A DNA stretch of 64,000 bases, taken from positions 186,001 through 250,000 of the forward strand of contig NZ_FREZ01000001.1 of assembly GCF_900143525.1 (NCBI RefSeq), read 5' to 3'. Positions 1 to 10,807 of this stretch are shown one piece after another; the first letter of the stretch is position 1; every line of letters starts with the position of its first letter. The notes below the pieces were generated by a model. It was not told where the DNA came from and ran no database searches. It saw only the letters and a program-made list of their open reading frames with translations. The DNA comes from Ruegeria sp. Alg231-54 (GTDB taxonomy: Bacteria; Pseudomonadota; Alphaproteobacteria; Rhodobacterales; Rhodobacteraceae). Position numbers and translations under genes: made by a program.

Positions 1-536
1 TCTGTCTGGGCTTGATACACAAGCTTGGTATAGTTCCCGAAATACATGTCCCGCAACTGGGGGTGACGGTCCAGACCCAGCGGTTTCCACACAAAGGCGT
101 CAAACTGACGGGCCAGAAAATCCGTCAGGTAGAAGGCCGTCGTTTCATCATCATTATGGTCTTCAAAGGCTTGATTTCCTTCGAAAAAGGAATAGCAGTG
201 CGGACCTTTGATCATCTCGATGCCCATCTCTTTGCAGGCTTTCTGCAATAAGCCTCCGGTGCCACAATCGGCATAGACGACGAAGATCTGGTCAAAGTTA
301 CCGCGATGCTTGGCAGCCGCTTCTTCGACGGCCTGCGTAATCCGTTCAGGGTGGACATGCAGTATGGCGGGCAGGCAAGTCAGGGTCATATGATCCCAAC
401 CGTTGCGCTTTTTCAGATGCAGGATTTCGCGCGCCAGCGCACCGCATGCCAACAGCAGTATGCCGCCTTGCCGAGTGTCTTCGGTATAGCCTTTTGTCGT
501 CAGGCTTGCGTCATCCGGTGTGTTGTTCTGCTGCAT
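1..536 (-). CDS. DUF1638 domain protein (3' part outside window)
   Basis: The first 178 residues are visible and the gene runs off the left edge. The start at 536 is preceded by an AGGAA ribosome site. Visible motifs are LLACGALARE near residue 28, YADCGTGG near 89 and KGPHCYSFFEG near 111; the Cys/His pattern is typical of DUF1638. The biochemical role of this family is not established, but its genes often sit with corrinoid methyltransferase genes. That fits the corrinoid protein 1.3 kb away and the MttB homologue at 28.9-30.5 kb. I infer a role in B12-dependent methyl transfer. Family call fairly sure, function unknown. Confidence 0.72.
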   Translation of the reverse strand, partial: MQQNNTPDDASLTTKGYTEDTRQGGILLLACGALAREILHLKKRNGWDHMTLTCLPAILHVHPERITQAVEEAAAKHRGNFDQIFVVYADCGTGGLLQKACKEMGIEMIKGPHCYSFFEGNQAFEDHNDDETTAFYLTDFLARQFDAFVWKPLGLDRHPQLRDMYFGNYTKLVYQAQT

Positions 537-611
537 GGTAAATTTCCTGAAGGATTGCAGCATCAAAGAATGAATGCCGGATCAAGGCAAGCCCGCATCC
601 GACATCCCGTG

Positions 612-1645
612 TCAGGCCACCGACGCACGCGTTTCAAAAGATTGAAGCGATGGGCGGGCAGGGGGACCATAAGCAGAGATCCAGTGATTGGCCAGTTCCG
701 GAAACAGCGACAGGATCTCTTGCTGTGTTTCATCCTCAAAACTGTTCCACGCCTGGATTCCGGGGTGAAAGCTCTCGCTCAGGCAGTGTTCGCCCCAGAT
801 CAGTTCGTGCTGATCGAACATCAGGTGATAATAGGTCACAAGACCGCCGGGCTTCATCACGATATCGCGGCCGTTTATCAAGTGCTTGGCAGGCGCCAAC
901 GCCTCGGCGTGGCCTGTATGCAACTCGACCCGCCAGTCGCTGACCAGCATCCTGTGCTGTTGCGAGACTAAGAGATCGCGATCATTGCCAAGCGCACCTG
1001 CCTTGATCAACACAGGCGTAAACACCCCCGAGGCGCGCGCGGTTTGCGACCCGACCCAGCGCAGCGTTTGCAACCCATGATCCAGCGTCGGAATCCTGTC
1101 GCCCACGCGCAGATTCTCGACCTTGACCAGCCCACGATAGGTCTTGATCAGAGTGCCTGTCGTGAAACATCTGGCGATGTCCCATTCCTGCCGGTTCGAG
1201 TTTAGTCCCGACGCGTCATCGGTTCTGACGCTGTTCAAAGTAAGAGATCTAATACCTTGGTCTTCCAACGCGGCCTGATCCGAATTGTTTGAAAATTCAG
1301 GCACCAGAAAGGTGTTGCCGAATGCATCTTGGGCAATGACAGCGGTTATGTTGGCTGTTTTCCGTCGACATATGTGATCGTGGCATTATATTCGACGGCC
1401 GCGTCAAATTCAGTTTGTTGACCGTCGTTTGTGAAATCATCGAGGTCGACAGTCCCATCATTTTGGTAGGTTTGGCCCGGATTTCCGACAGGGCTCCATT
1501 CAACCGCGTTGTTTAGAAGGGGATCGCCAGCTCCGCCAAAAGTTTGTTCGACAAGGGCGTCTGCGTTTTCTGCTGTATTGTTGCCCTCAGTGGGGTCAAT
1601 AATACTAAGTTGGCCAAGAAAAATAGCATTAAACGTCGTAGGCAT
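612..1645 (-). pseudogene. Hint-domain protein, broken by a one-base frameshift
   Basis: Two adjacent frames together make one protein of about 344 residues. The N-terminal part (start at 1645, opening MPTTFNAIFLGQLSIIDPTE) is a typical Roseobacter Hint-protein leader and stops after ITYVDGKQPT. The next frame continues as ANITAVIAQDAFGNTFLVPE into a Hint (hedgehog/intein) module with CFTTGTLIKTYRGLVKVENL and LLVSQQHRMLVSDWRVEL. One extra A in the AAAA run (complement of 1358-1361) would restore a single reading frame, and the full span is one base short of a multiple of three. Related proteins are thought to be exported or autoprocessing, but the substrate is unknown. It could be a real mutation, a sequencing slip or slippage-dependent expression. 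Confidence 0.75.
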
Positions 1646-1756
1646 AACGCACCCTATATGTACTCGTTAACAACACGTGCGTCACAACAGATTCGCACTA
1701 TCACAATTGACAGGTAATAAAACCTGTACTGCTTATCAAGCAGTTGAAGCCAAAAG

Positions 1757-1778
1757 GGCCGCCCCGGAAAGGGCGGCC
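1757..1778 (-). terminator. Terminator of the corrinoid-protein gene
   Basis: A GC-rich 8-bp stem (arms 1757-1764 and 1771-1778) with a 6-base loop lies 25 bases past the stop of the gene ending at 1803. On the minus strand it is followed by a short CTTTT run. Confidence 0.7.
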
Positions 1779-1802
1779 TTGATCATTTCCGTGTTACTTG
1801 GA

Positions 1803-2501
1803 TTAGCTGGCCAGTTGGTTGTGTTTGCGGGATACAAACTCTTTGGCAGTTTCAACCGCTACTGCCGCGTCACGGCAATAGGCGTCTGCGCCGATGGCCT
1901 TGCCGAATTCCTCGTTCAGAGGGGCACCGCCAACCAGTACGATGTAATCTTCACGCCGTCCCTGTTCGATCAGCGTGTCGATGACCACTTTCATGTAGGG
2001 CATCGTTGTGGTCAGCAGGGCCGACATGCCTAGAATGTCTGGCTGTTCGGAATCCAAAGCTTCCAGATAGTTTTCGACCGGGTTGTTGATGCCAATATCC
2101 ACGACCTCAAAACCGGCCCCTTCCATCATCATCGACACCAGGTTTTTGCCGATATCATGGATGTCGCCTTTAACGGTCCCGATCACCATCTTGCCGACAC
2201 GCGGCGCGCCGGTTTCGGCCAGCAGCGGCTTGAGGATCGTCATCCCACCTTTCATCGCGTTGGCCGCCAGCAAAACCTCGGGCACGAACAGGATGCCGTC
2301 GCGGAAATCGTGGCCCACGATGGTCATGCCACCGACCAATGCTTTGGTCAGGATGTCATATGGTGTCCATCCGCGTTCAAGCAGGATGTTCACACCTTCT
2401 TCGATCTCTTCTTTCAGGCCGTCATAAAGATCGTCGAACATCTGCTCAACAAGTTCGTCGTCGTTGAGTTCGGACAGGACGATGTCTTCTTCATCGGACA
2501 T
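1803..2501 (-). CDS. Corrinoid (B12-binding) methyltransferase protein, MttC/MtbC-like
   Basis: Small corrinoid carrier protein of 232 residues. The N-terminal helical cap (LLERGWTPYDILTKALVGGM, FVPEVLLAANAMKGG) is followed by the cobalamin-binding Rossmann domain. The lower-ligand motif GDIHDIGKNLV is present (DxHxxG), as are GMSALLTTTM and VLVGGAPLNEEFGKAIGADAYCRDA. It would carry a methyl group on cobalt between a methyltransferase such as MttB and a folate acceptor. I chose the start at 2501 (MSDEEDIVL) over a possible upstream start at 2564, because homologues start near there and an AGGGA lies upstream. The cognate methyltransferase may be the homologue at 28951-30495 or a gene left of the window. 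Confidence 0.9.
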   Translation of the reverse strand: MSDEEDIVLSELNDDELVEQMFDDLYDGLKEEIEEGVNILLERGWTPYDILTKALVGGMTIVGHDFRDGILFVPEVLLAANAMKGGMTILKPLLAETGAPRVGKMVIGTVKGDIHDIGKNLVSMMMEGAGFEVVDIGINNPVENYLEALDSEQPDILGMSALLTTTMPYMKVVIDTLIEQGRREDYIVLVGGAPLNEEFGKAIGADAYCRDAAVAVETAKEFVSRKHNQLAS

Positions 2502-2801
2502 GGGGCATTTCCCTGTGCTGGGCGGGCCATCGGCCCGTGGTGGCATTTTTTCCGTTTTGGCCATTTCGTCGCAGTTAGACTGTTACGATTGCGACCTTGG
2601 CAGTTCCGGGACCGACCTATACGTCAAATTGTTTGCGATCACGATGGAATTATCTGCAACAACATCCTGCAATCTGTTCACAACCGGGGAAAAACCGGGC
2701 GTCCAGGATCGGGCGCGAAGAGGGCGGTTCGCGCAGTTTTCCTTGTTGCATGGCGATTCAGGGTCTATTGATTTCTGGGTGAGAACATAACAGGAACAAA
2801 T

Positions 2802-3866
2802 ATGCCTGCACTCAACATAAAGGCCCGCGGCGTGGCCAGCAATGAATCAGGCAGATTCGAACGCTTTGTGACCGAGGCCTGTGACGATGGCTGGGAGATG
2901 GAAGAAGAACTTCCCCAGCTCAGAACCGAGGTCCGAGAAGAGGTAGCGCGCAGTGTGGTCAACTACAACCGATCGCCCGATCTGCCGTTCGACCGCTCGA
3001 TTAACCCGTATCGCGGGTGCGAGCATGGGTGCGTGTACTGTTTTGCCCGCCCGACACATGCCTATCTGGGATTGTCGCCGGGATTGGATTTTGAAACCCG
3101 GCTGATTGCACGGCCAAACGCGGCAGAGGTCCTTAGGAAAGAACTGTCCTCAGCTCGGTACAAAGTGGCGACCATTGCGATGGGAACAAACACCGACCCG
3201 TATCAGCCGATCGAAAAATACCACCAAATCACACGGGCTTGCCTGCAGGTCTTGCAAGAGTTCCAGCACCCGGTCGCAATCGTGACCAAAGGTGCGATGA
3301 TCGAGCGGGACTTGGATATCCTTACCCCCATGGCGCAACTTGGATTGGTTCGGGTCGGCATTTCGTTGACAACTTTGGACCCAGGCTTGTCTCGACGGAT
3401 GGAACCACGCGCGCCATCCCCTGTAAGACGGCTGGCGACGATCCGACGGTTGACCGATGCAGGAGTGCCGGTACGCGTCATGACATCGCCTTTGATACCG
3501 GGTCTGACGGATCACGAATTGGAATCCATGCTGGAAGCCGGGCAAGACGCGGGCGCTGATTCCGCAACCTGGATCATGCTGCGCCTTCCGCGCGAAGTCT
3601 CTGAGCTGTGGCAATCCTGGCTGCATCAGCATGAGCTGGCGCGAGCTGAAAAGGTCATGTCCAAACTGCGCGAAATGCACGGTGGTCGTGACTATGACCC
3701 GCGTTGGGGGCACCGCATGCGGGGGGAGGGTGAGTATGCCGGGCTGGTGGCCAAGCGCTTCAAGCTCGCGGTCAAACGTTTGGGGCTGGCCACAAAAACA
3801 CCGCCGCTACGATGTGATCTGTTTTCCAGGCCCGCGCAGGCCGGGGATCAACTGACACTATTCTAA
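2802..3866 (+). CDS. Radical SAM protein, PA0069/SplB-like family
   Basis: Protein of 354 residues with a radical-SAM cluster motif NPYRGCEHGCVYCFARPTHAY (Cys-x3-Cys-x2-Cys) near residue 71. Downstream come the conserved GTNTDPYQPIEK and ITKG/VTKGAMIERDLDIL strands of the PA0069-type family. It should bind a 4Fe-4S cluster and cleave S-adenosylmethionine; the substrate of this family is unknown. The family resembles spore photoproduct lyase in its core, so a nucleic-acid repair role is possible but unproven. The start at 2802 has an AGGA site upstream. It is a single gene between the corrinoid gene (divergent) and gltA (convergent). Confidence 0.85.
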   Translation: MPALNIKARGVASNESGRFERFVTEACDDGWEMEEELPQLRTEVREEVARSVVNYNRSPDLPFDRSINPYRGCEHGCVYCFARPTHAYLGLSPGLDFETRLIARPNAAEVLRKELSSARYKVATIAMGTNTDPYQPIEKYHQITRACLQVLQEFQHPVAIVTKGAMIERDLDILTPMAQLGLVRVGISLTTLDPGLSRRMEPRAPSPVRRLATIRRLTDAGVPVRVMTSPLIPGLTDHELESMLEAGQDAGADSATWIMLRLPREVSELWQSWLHQHELARAEKVMSKLREMHGGRDYDPRWGHRMRGEGEYAGLVAKRFKLAVKRLGLATKTPPLRCDLFSRPAQAGDQLTLF

Positions 3867-3875
3867 AACAAAAAA

Positions 3876-3903
3876 AACGCCCCGGACACGGGTCCGAGGC
3901 GTT
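3876..3903. terminator. Bidirectional terminator between radical SAM gene and gltA
   Basis: Long hairpin with arms around CGCC.CGGAC and GTCCG.GGCG. On the minus strand it is followed by eight Ts, a strong intrinsic terminator for gltA. On the plus strand it also closes the radical SAM gene, with a weaker T run. Confidence 0.85.
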
Positions 3904-3922
3904 TCGAAATTGTAACCGGCTA

Positions 3923-5218
3923 TCAGCGGTTTTCGATGTCCACATAATCGCGGGTCGTTTCGCCCAGATACAGCTGACGCGGACGACCGATTTTGTTCTG
4001 TGGATCTGCGATCATCTCTTTCCATTGGCTGACCCAGCCAACGGTGCGCGACAGCGCGAAGATCGGCGTGAACATTGAGGTGGGGAAACCCATCGCCTCG
4101 AGGATGATGCCCGAGTAAAAGTCCACATTCGGGAACAGTTTCTTCTCGGCGAAATACGGATCTTCCAGTGCTTGCTTTTCTAGTGCCTTGGCAACCTGCA
4201 GCTTCGGATTGTTGTCGACGCCAAGCAGTTCCAGCACTTCGTCGGCTGATTGCTTCATTACAGTCGCGCGCGGGTCGAAGTTCTTGTAGACGCGGTGGCC
4301 AAAGCCCATCAGGCGGAACGGGTCGTTCTTGTCCTTGGCACGGTCGATGTATTCCGGAATACGATCGACGGAACCGATCTCCTCCAACATCTCCAAACAG
4401 GCCTGGTTTGCGCCACCATGGGCAGGGCCCCAAAGGCAAGCCACACCCGCCGCGATACACGCAAACGGGTTTGCGCCCGAGGATGACGCCAGACGCACGG
4501 TCGAGGTCGACGCATTCTGCTCGTGATCTGCGTGCAGCGTCAGAATCCGGTCCATCGCGCGGCTGAGGATCGGGTTCACCTCATATTCTTCAGCGGGAAC
4601 GGCAAAGCACATGCGTAGGAAGTTGGACGCGTAGTCCAGATCGTTGCGCGGATAAACGAAGGGCTGGCCGATGTGATACTTATAGGCCCATGCGGCGATC
4701 GTCGGCATCTTGGCGATCAGACGGTGCGAAGCGACCTCGCGCTGATGCGGATCAGATACGTCGGTTGAGTCGTGATAGAACGCCGACATTGCGCCTACGA
4801 CACCCACCATAATCGCCATCGGATGCGCATCCCGACGGAAGCCGCGATAGAAGTACTGCATCTGTTCGTGCAGCATGGTGTGGCGCGTGATGGTGGTTTC
4901 GAACTGCTCTAGATCTTTGGCTTGCGGCAGCTCTCCGTACAGCAGCAGATAGCAAACTTCTAGGAAATGCGATTTTCCGGCCAGCTGGTCGATCGGATAG
5001 CCACGGTGCAGCAGCTCGCCTTTTTCGCCGTCAATATAGGTAATGGTGCTGTCACAGCTTGCGGTCGACGTAAAACCGGGGTCGTAGGTGAACACTCCGG
5101 CATCGCTGTACAGTTTACGGATGTCGATGACGTCAGGTCCAGCGGTCGGAGAATGAACCGGCAACTCGTACGTTTCACCATGGACTGTCAGAGTGGCTGT
5201 TTTATTGCTGTCGGTCAT
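3923..5218 (-). CDS. gltA: Citrate synthase
   Basis: Condenses acetyl-CoA with oxaloacetate in the first step of the TCA cycle. The 431-residue length is that of the hexameric type II enzyme. Catalytic motifs are visible: [10 protein letters not shown] (substrate-binding His), [14 protein letters not shown] (second His) and FPNVDFYSG (catalytic Asp), plus [17 protein letters not shown] near the N-terminus. The start [10 protein letters not shown] at 5218 follows a GGAAGGGACA ribosome site. It is followed by its own strong terminator, so it is probably transcribed alone or with gltX upstream (120-base gap). Confidence 0.98.
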   Translation of the reverse strand: MTDSNKTATLTVHGETYELPVHSPTAGPDVIDIRKLYSDAGVFTYDPGFTSTASCDSTITYIDGEKGELLHRGYPIDQLAGKSHFLEVCYLLLYGELPQAKDLEQFETTITRHTMLHEQMQYFYRGFRRDAHPMAIMVGVVGAMSAFYHDSTDVSDPHQREVASHRLIAKMPTIAAWAYKYHIGQPFVYPRNDLDYASNFLRMCFAVPAEEYEVNPILSRAMDRILTLHADHEQNASTSTVRLASSSGANPFACIAAGVACLWGPAHGGANQACLEMLEEIGSVDRIPEYIDRAKDKNDPFRLMGFGHRVYKNFDPRATVMKQSADEVLELLGVDNNPKLQVAKALEKQALEDPYFAEKKLFPNVDFYSGIILEAMGFPTSMFTPIFALSRTVGWVSQWKEMIADPQNKIGRPRQLYLGETTRDYVDIENR

Positions 5219-5339
5219 AGTGTCCCTTCCTCATTCTTACGCATGTCGAATCGCTGTCCGACCTTGCGGGCAACGGCTGCGCGCGGGCGCGCAGTCCGGG
5301 TGTTAGCGGAGCAGCGTTACCCAAATATGAAGATTGGGT

Positions 5340-6740
5340 TTACGTCGCTGCGTCAGAAAGCCGGGCCAGGGTTTCTTCCTTCCCCAGCACAAGCATCATG
5401 TCAAAAACTGAAGGCGTCACTGCCCGACCTGCCAACACGGCCCGCAACGGGCCCGCCAGTTTGCCGAACTTAACCTCTTTCGCTTCTGCAAACGAATTTA
5501 GGGTTTGCTCCAGTTCGTTTCGCGTCCAGCTAGCATTTTGCACGTGCGGCGTCAATTCACTCAGTATACCATCGGATACTGAGGCCAGCGCTTTTGCAGC
5601 CTTTTCATCGGGGTCAATTGGCCGAGATGTCAACACAAAGTGAGCTTTTTCAAGAAGTTCTGGGAACATCCGCGCGCGATCCTTGAGGCAATACATCGCA
5701 CGTTCCAGATCACCGGATTGTGTTTCCGTGAGGTTAGGTAAATTTGCCGCTGCCAGATAGGCTTCGATCTCTTGCCGCAATGCAGCATCATCCGCGATGG
5801 CGATATGCTGCCCGCACAGATTTTCCAGTTTTTTCAGGTCGAAACGGGCAGGGCTTTTGCCGATTCCGTCAAGATCGAACCACTCTTTGGCCTGCGCGTC
5901 CGTAAAGAACTCATCATCACCGTGGCTCCAACCCAGACGCGCCAAATAGTTGCGCATACCTGCGGCTGGATAGCCCATGGCCTGATATTCCTGCGCGCCC
6001 AAAGCACCGTGGCGTTTGGACAGCTTTTTACCATCCGGCCCGTGGATCAGGGGGATATGCGCCCAGACAGGAACGTCCCAGCCCATAGCCTCATAAATCA
6101 TCATCTGCCGCGCGGCGTTGTTCAGGTGGTCGTCGCCACGGATTACATGGGTCACGCCCATGTCGTGATCGTCGACCACAACTGCAAGCATGTAGACCGG
6201 AGTGCCGTCCGACCGCAGCAGGATCATGTCGTCCAGTTGATCACGGCGAATGGTGACGTCGCCCTGAACCTGATCGCGGATCACGGTTGTACCATCCTGA
6301 GGCGCTTTGATGCGGATCGCGAATGGGGAGTCTGGATAAGAGGACTCGTCTGCATCCCGCCATGGGCTCCGGAACTGGGTCGACTTCCCTTCGGCCCGCG
6401 CTTGTTCGCGGAAAGCAGTAATCTCGTCCTGAGTTGAAAAGCACTTGTACGCCTTGCCCTCGGCCAGCAACTGATGTGCCACCTCTGCGTGACGTGCGGC
6501 ACCGTCGAACTGGCTGATCACATCGCCGTCGTGATCCAGCCCCAGCCACTCCATGCCTTGCAGGATCGCAGCCGTTGCTTCCGGGGTAGAACGCTCGCGG
6601 TCGGTGTCTTCGATCCGCAACAGGAACTTGCCACCACGTCCACGTGCATAAAGCCAGTTGAACAGTGCGGTACGTGCCCCTCCGATATGCAAAAAGCCGG
6701 TTGGGGACGGAGCGAAACGAGTGACGACCTGATCGGACAT
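5340..6740 (-). CDS. gltX: Glutamyl-tRNA synthetase
   Basis: Charges tRNA-Glu, and in many alphaproteobacteria also tRNA-Gln for later amidation. Class I signature motifs are both present: [20 protein letters not shown] (HIGH-type) near residue 8 and [11 protein letters not shown] (KMSKS-type) near residue 240. The protein has 466 residues, normal for the family. The reading frame stays open for 114 codons upstream, but homologues start at [15 protein letters not shown], so I place the start at 6740. It is divergent from comEC, with 78 bases between them. Confidence 0.97.
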   Translation of the reverse strand: MSDQVVTRFAPSPTGFLHIGGARTALFNWLYARGRGGKFLLRIEDTDRERSTPEATAAILQGMEWLGLDHDGDVISQFDGAARHAEVAHQLLAEGKAYKCFSTQDEITAFREQARAEGKSTQFRSPWRDADESSYPDSPFAIRIKAPQDGTTVIRDQVQGDVTIRRDQLDDMILLRSDGTPVYMLAVVVDDHDMGVTHVIRGDDHLNNAARQMMIYEAMGWDVPVWAHIPLIHGPDGKKLSKRHGALGAQEYQAMGYPAAGMRNYLARLGWSHGDDEFFTDAQAKEWFDLDGIGKSPARFDLKKLENLCGQHIAIADDAALRQEIEAYLAAANLPNLTETQSGDLERAMYCLKDRARMFPELLEKAHFVLTSRPIDPDEKAAKALASVSDGILSELTPHVQNASWTRNELEQTLNSFAEAKEVKFGKLAGPLRAVLAGRAVTPSVFDMMLVLGKEETLARLSDAAT

Positions 6741-6818
6741 TGTGTGGATTAACCTTTTGGTAACCGTGTCGGGCATAGATTGGGGCCTGTCTAACGAGCC
6801 GGAAGGACGGGGGCAACC

Positions 6819-8861
6819 ATGCGTGTTCTGGCACGGGTCGAGACCGCAATACTGAACCAGACAGGGTATTTGTTTCAATGGTCTCCGGTGAGTCTGGCAG
6901 TCGGTATTGGTCTGTATTTCAGCTTGCGGTTTGAACCGGGGTGGATGGTCTACGCAAGCCTCGTGGCCGTGATTGCCATTTGCCTGGGCGTGGCGCGCAG
7001 GCTGCCGTCTGGCTGGGCTACGTTGACAACAGGGGGGGCGCTGATCGCTGCCGGGTTCATCCTGGCAGGTGCGCGCGCTCATACGGTGGCAGAGCCGGTC
7101 CTGTCATGGCGTTATTACGGCCCGGTCGAGGGGCGGGTCGTAGCCATGGATCGCTCTGCGTCGGATGCGCTGCGGATTACGCTGGATCGGGTGCGTATAG
7201 GGGATGTGCCCGGTGACCGGCGGCCGCAGCGCGTCCGGCTTTCCTTGCACGGAGGCGTACGGTCGCTTGTGCCCGGCCAAAGGATCATGACCACTGCCCA
7301 TTTGTCGCCCCCGCAAGGCCCGGTGGAACCGGGAGGGTTCGATTTTCGGCGACACGCGTGGTTTCAACGGCTGGGGGCCGTGGGATACACCCGCGTCCCG
7401 GTGCTGATCGCTGCGCCCCCGCAGCCCGAAGGCATCCGCATTATAGCATGGCGAATGGCGATTTCCCACCATGTCCGCACGATCCTGCCGGGTGAGATCG
7501 GCGGGTTTGCGGCCGCCGTCACAACGGGTGATCGCAGCGGTATGGGGCAAGAAACGCTAAAGTCACTGCGCGCATCCAACCTGGCGCATCTGTTGGCGAT
7601 TTCGGGTCTCCACATGGGCTTGCTGACCGGGTTCGTCTACTTGATGTGCAGGCTTTTGTTCTCGTCCATTCCTGCGCTGGCCCTCAGATTGCCTGTGCGC
7701 AAAATGGCGGCTGTATGTGCGATGGTCGCGGCCACGATTTACTTGTTGCTGTCTGGTGGAAACGTCGCCACGGAACGCGCCTTTGTCATGGCGTGTGTCA
7801 TGTTGATGGCCATACTGATCGACAGACGCGCGATTTCCCTACGGGCCGTTGCGGTCGCCGCACTTATTGTACTCATTCTGCGTCCCGAATCCTTGCTTAG
7901 ACCGGGGTTTCAAATGTCGTTTGCCGCAACGACAGCGCTTGTGGCAGTGTTCGGAGCGTTGCGTGACATTGGACCGATGCCGGGGCCAAAGTGGCTGAAA
8001 CCTGTTGCGGGCCTGCTGATGTCCTCGGCTATCGCGGGGTTTGCAACCGCGCCAATTGGTGCGGCGCATTTCAACACATTGTCTCACTATGGCCTTCTGG
8101 CCAACATGCTTTCGGTGCCGGTCATGGGCATGGTTGTCGTCCCCTCGGCCGTGGTGGCAGCACTGCTGTCGCCATTCGGTCTTGAGATGGTGCCGCTGGC
8201 AGTGATGGGGCTGGGTTTAGAGTGGATTCTTGCGGTTTCGCAATGGGTATCGGGATTTGACGGCGCGCAAGGATATGTTGTCAGCCCGCCGCACCCTGTC
8301 CTGCCGCTAATTGCGCTTGGCGGCCTGTGGCTTGCGCTGTGGCAAGGACGGGCCAAATGGGTTGGGGTGGCACCAATGGCCGTGGCGTTGATATTATGGG
8401 GGCAGGGAAATCGCCCTGAAATACTGGTTGCGGATAGTGGTGGTCTTGTTGGCGTGATGACCGAACAAGGACGCGCCTTGAGTAAGAAAAAGGGAAGCGG
8501 GTTTGTCGCAACCGTCTGGCTGGAAAATGATGGGGACGGGGCAGATCAGCTGCATGCGGCCAGCCGTTGGCCGCATGATTCCGGCACCATTCAACGGTAT
8601 GACTGGCAGGGCAAAGAGGTGTTGCACGTTACAGGCAAACGCGCGGCGCGCGGGATCAGTGCCTGCAATGCCGATCAGATCGTGATTTCTGCCGTGGCGC
8701 TGCAACTGTCCGGTGGCTGTGAAGTCTTTGATCCGAAACGGCTGCTGGAAACGGGAAGCCTGTCCCTGTCGGGCGGCAAGATCACAACGTCTAAAGAGGT
8801 GATGGGCGACAGGCTCTGGTCCCCGAACACATCCGGGAACCGGGATACCAAGCAGTTTTAG
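6819..8861 (+). CDS. comEC: ComEC/Rec2 family competence channel protein
   Basis: Polytopic inner-membrane protein of 680 residues. The N-terminal region has membrane segments and an OB-like soluble domain (DUF4131 type: [20 protein letters not shown]). The competence core follows, with the signature [20 protein letters not shown] near residue 250 and many hydrophobic helices to about residue 520. The C-terminal part ([20 protein letters not shown]) resembles the metallo-hydrolase-like tail, but shortened. Known members move single-stranded DNA across the inner membrane. The start at 6819 has a strong GGAAGG. Its stop codon overlaps the lexA stop by four bases. Confidence 0.93.
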   Translation: MRVLARVETAILNQTGYLFQWSPVSLAVGIGLYFSLRFEPGWMVYASLVAVIAICLGVARRLPSGWATLTTGGALIAAGFILAGARAHTVAEPVLSWRYYGPVEGRVVAMDRSASDALRITLDRVRIGDVPGDRRPQRVRLSLHGGVRSLVPGQRIMTTAHLSPPQGPVEPGGFDFRRHAWFQRLGAVGYTRVPVLIAAPPQPEGIRIIAWRMAISHHVRTILPGEIGGFAAAVTTGDRSGMGQETLKSLRASNLAHLLAISGLHMGLLTGFVYLMCRLLFSSIPALALRLPVRKMAAVCAMVAATIYLLLSGGNVATERAFVMACVMLMAILIDRRAISLRAVAVAALIVLILRPESLLRPGFQMSFAATTALVAVFGALRDIGPMPGPKWLKPVAGLLMSSAIAGFATAPIGAAHFNTLSHYGLLANMLSVPVMGMVVVPSAVVAALLSPFGLEMVPLAVMGLGLEWILAVSQWVSGFDGAQGYVVSPPHPVLPLIALGGLWLALWQGRAKWVGVAPMAVALILWGQGNRPEILVADSGGLVGVMTEQGRALSKKKGSGFVATVWLENDGDGADQLHAASRWPHDSGTIQRYDWQGKEVLHVTGKRAARGISACNADQIVISAVALQLSGGCEVFDPKRLLETGSLSLSGGKITTSKEVMGDRLWSPNTSGNRDTKQF

Positions 8862-9556
8862 TAGCTGCGGATCAGTCCAACCAGACGACCCTGCACCTTG
8901 ACCTTATCTTCCGGCAGAACGCGGGTTTCATAGGCGGGGTTCGCGGCCTCAAGCGCAATCGCCTGCCCGCGGCGGAAGAACCGCTTCAAGGTGGCTTCCT
9001 GATCTTCGACAAGAGCAACAACGATATCGCCGTTGTCGGCAACCGAGGTTTCCCGGATTACCACCACGTCGCCATCGTTGATACCCGCGTCGATCATCGA
9101 GTCGCCACGCACTTCCAGCGCGTAGTGCTCTCCTTTTCCGGAAACCATTGTTCCGGGTACCGCGACGCGGTGCGAGACGTGGCTGATCGCTTCGATTGGA
9201 ACACCGGCGGCGATGCGGCCCATCACTGGCAATTCCATCGCATCGACGGTCACCGGCTCAAAGTTCGCGGGGCGGGGACCGGAAGGCTTGTCGCCTTCGA
9301 TCACACGCGGCTTGAAGGCCACTGTGGGTTCTCCACCCAGGCTTTCCGGCAGTTTGACGATTTCAATCGCCCGCGCACGATGCGCCAGACGCCGAATGAA
9401 CCCGCGTTCCTCTAGTGCCGTAATCAATCTGTGGATGCCGGATTTGGACCTGAGGTCCAACGCGGCCTTCATTTCATCGAAACTGGGCGGAACACCGTCC
9501 GCCTGAACGCGTTTGTGAATGAATTCCAACAAATCCAACTGCTTCTTGGTCAACAT
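8858..9556 (-). CDS. lexA: LexA repressor
   Basis: SOS-response repressor and self-cleaving protease of 232 residues. The N-terminal winged helix ([38 protein letters not shown]) binds the SOS box. The cleavage site is the Ala-Gly in [12 protein letters not shown]. The catalytic dyad is Ser in [13 protein letters not shown] and Lys in EATLKRFF. An SOS box just upstream (9590-9604) indicates autoregulation. The gene is the last of the trpGDC-moaC-moeA series but has its own promoter region in the 78-base gap. Confidence 0.98.
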   Translation of the reverse strand: MLTKKQLDLLEFIHKRVQADGVPPSFDEMKAALDLRSKSGIHRLITALEERGFIRRLAHRARAIEIVKLPESLGGEPTVAFKPRVIEGDKPSGPRPANFEPVTVDAMELPVMGRIAAGVPIEAISHVSHRVAVPGTMVSGKGEHYALEVRGDSMIDAGINDGDVVVIRETSVADNGDIVVALVEDQEATLKRFFRRGQAIALEAANPAYETRVLPEDKVKVQGRLVGLIRSY

Positions 9557-9589
9557 TGCTCACACCTCATCGGTCATGCGTTTTCTTTT

Positions 9590-9604
9590 GTTCTACGCAT
9601 GTTC
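9590..9604 (-). promoter_or_regulatory. SOS box (LexA operator) upstream of lexA
   Basis: GTTC-tacgcat-GTTC, an exact match to the alphaproteobacterial GTTC-N7-GTTC operator, lies 34-48 bases upstream of the lexA start. LexA would repress its own gene here until DNA damage. Confidence 0.88.
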
Positions 9605-9634
9605 ACGTTTTGTGTCAACGGATTTGAGCGGGAT

Positions 9635-10807
9635 TTAGATCGGCAGGTAATGAACCTCATCCCCGGCAGGTCGGGCGGGGTCATGCGGAGTCCGCACCAA
9701 CAGAGCATTTGCCTGCGCCAAAACGCTGAGCAGTGAACTGTCCTGATCGGAACATGCGCGAATGCCGGTTTCATCCAGCATAGCCCGCATGTAATGCTCA
9801 CGCGGACCGTTTTCGCCGAGCGGTTCAGCAAGCCTTGCGGTTCGCAATGGGGGCAGAACCTGTTCGACACCCAACATCCGACGCACCATTGGCAACAGGA
9901 AGAGATAGCCACAAACCATTGCACTGACAGGATTTCCGGGCAAGCCGACCATTGCCGTTTGTCCCAATCGACCCGCCATCAGGGGTTTGCCGGGGCGCAT
10001 TCGGATCTTGTAGAAAGATTGCTCCATTCCCAGCCCGGTTGAGACATCTGACACCAGATCGTAGTCTCCAACCGATGCGCCGCCGATGGTCACAACCAGA
10101 TCTGCTCCTTCGGCCAGTCCGAAGGCTGTTTCAAGCGATGAGAGCGTATCGCGCGCGACCGGAAGGATGCGGACGTGCGCGCCAACGTCCTCTAACAGTG
10201 CTTTCAAGCCAAACGTATTGGATGCGATGATCTGATCGGGGCCGGGGGTTTCACCCGGCATTACCAGCTCATCACCGGTGGAGATCAGAGCGACAACAGG
10301 CTTTCGAGTCACTGGAGCGGTCGCAACATTCATCGCCGCCATCAGCGCGATGTCTTCTGCGCGCAAACGACGGGGGGCCGAGATCTTTGTTCCTGCTTTG
10401 AAATCGACGCCCGCAGGTCTGATATTCGTTTTTGGGCCGGGCAGGTCCGAGATTGTGATCAGGTCGCCGCGACGTTCGGTATCTTCTTGTATGACAACGA
10501 AATCAGCACCTTCGGGAACCGGGGCACCAGTGAATATGCGCACCGCCTGTCCGGGCCCGACGCAACCGGTGTAGCGGTTGCCGGCTGCCGACTCGCCGAT
10601 GACCTTGAACATGGCGTGCAGCTCGACCTCGGTCGATTTCAGCGCGTAGCCGTCCATCGAGGACGCTTCAAATGGCGGCTGGTCGCGGGTGGCCTCGACA
10701 TCTTGTGCGAGAATACGGCCCGCCGCGTCCGACAAAGCAACGGTCTCGCTTGTCAGTGGCGAGACCAGATCAAACAGCAGTGCGCGAGCCTCTTCGACAG
10801 TGATCAT
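9635..10807 (-). CDS. moeA: Molybdopterin molybdotransferase MoeA
   Basis: Inserts molybdate into adenylylated molybdopterin to give molybdenum cofactor. The 390 residues cover the full four-domain protein. Motifs are [11 protein letters not shown] near residue 47, [29 protein letters not shown], and [11 protein letters not shown] followed by [12 protein letters not shown]. It overlaps moaC upstream by four bases (ATGA), so translation is probably coupled. Some homologues are called Glp (gephyrin-like). Confidence 0.96.
   Translation of the reverse strand: MITVEEARALLFDLVSPLTSETVALSDAAGRILAQDVEATRDQPPFEASSMDGYALKSTEVELHAMFKVIGESAAGNRYTGCVGPGQAVRIFTGAPVPEGADFVVIQEDTERRGDLITISDLPGPKTNIRPAGVDFKAGTKISAPRRLRAEDIALMAAMNVATAPVTRKPVVALISTGDELVMPGETPGPDQIIASNTFGLKALLEDVGAHVRILPVARDTLSSLETAFGLAEGADLVVTIGGASVGDYDLVSDVSTGLGMEQSFYKIRMRPGKPLMAGRLGQTAMVGLPGNPVSAMVCGYLFLLPMVRRMLGVEQVLPPLRTARLAEPLGENGPREHYMRAMLDETGIRACSDQDSSLLSVLAQANALLVRTPHDPARPAGDEVHYLPI

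Noticed and set aside
306-971. 221-codon open frame on the plus strand
   Set aside because: It overlaps the DUF1638 and Hint-domain genes, which have family motifs on the minus strand.
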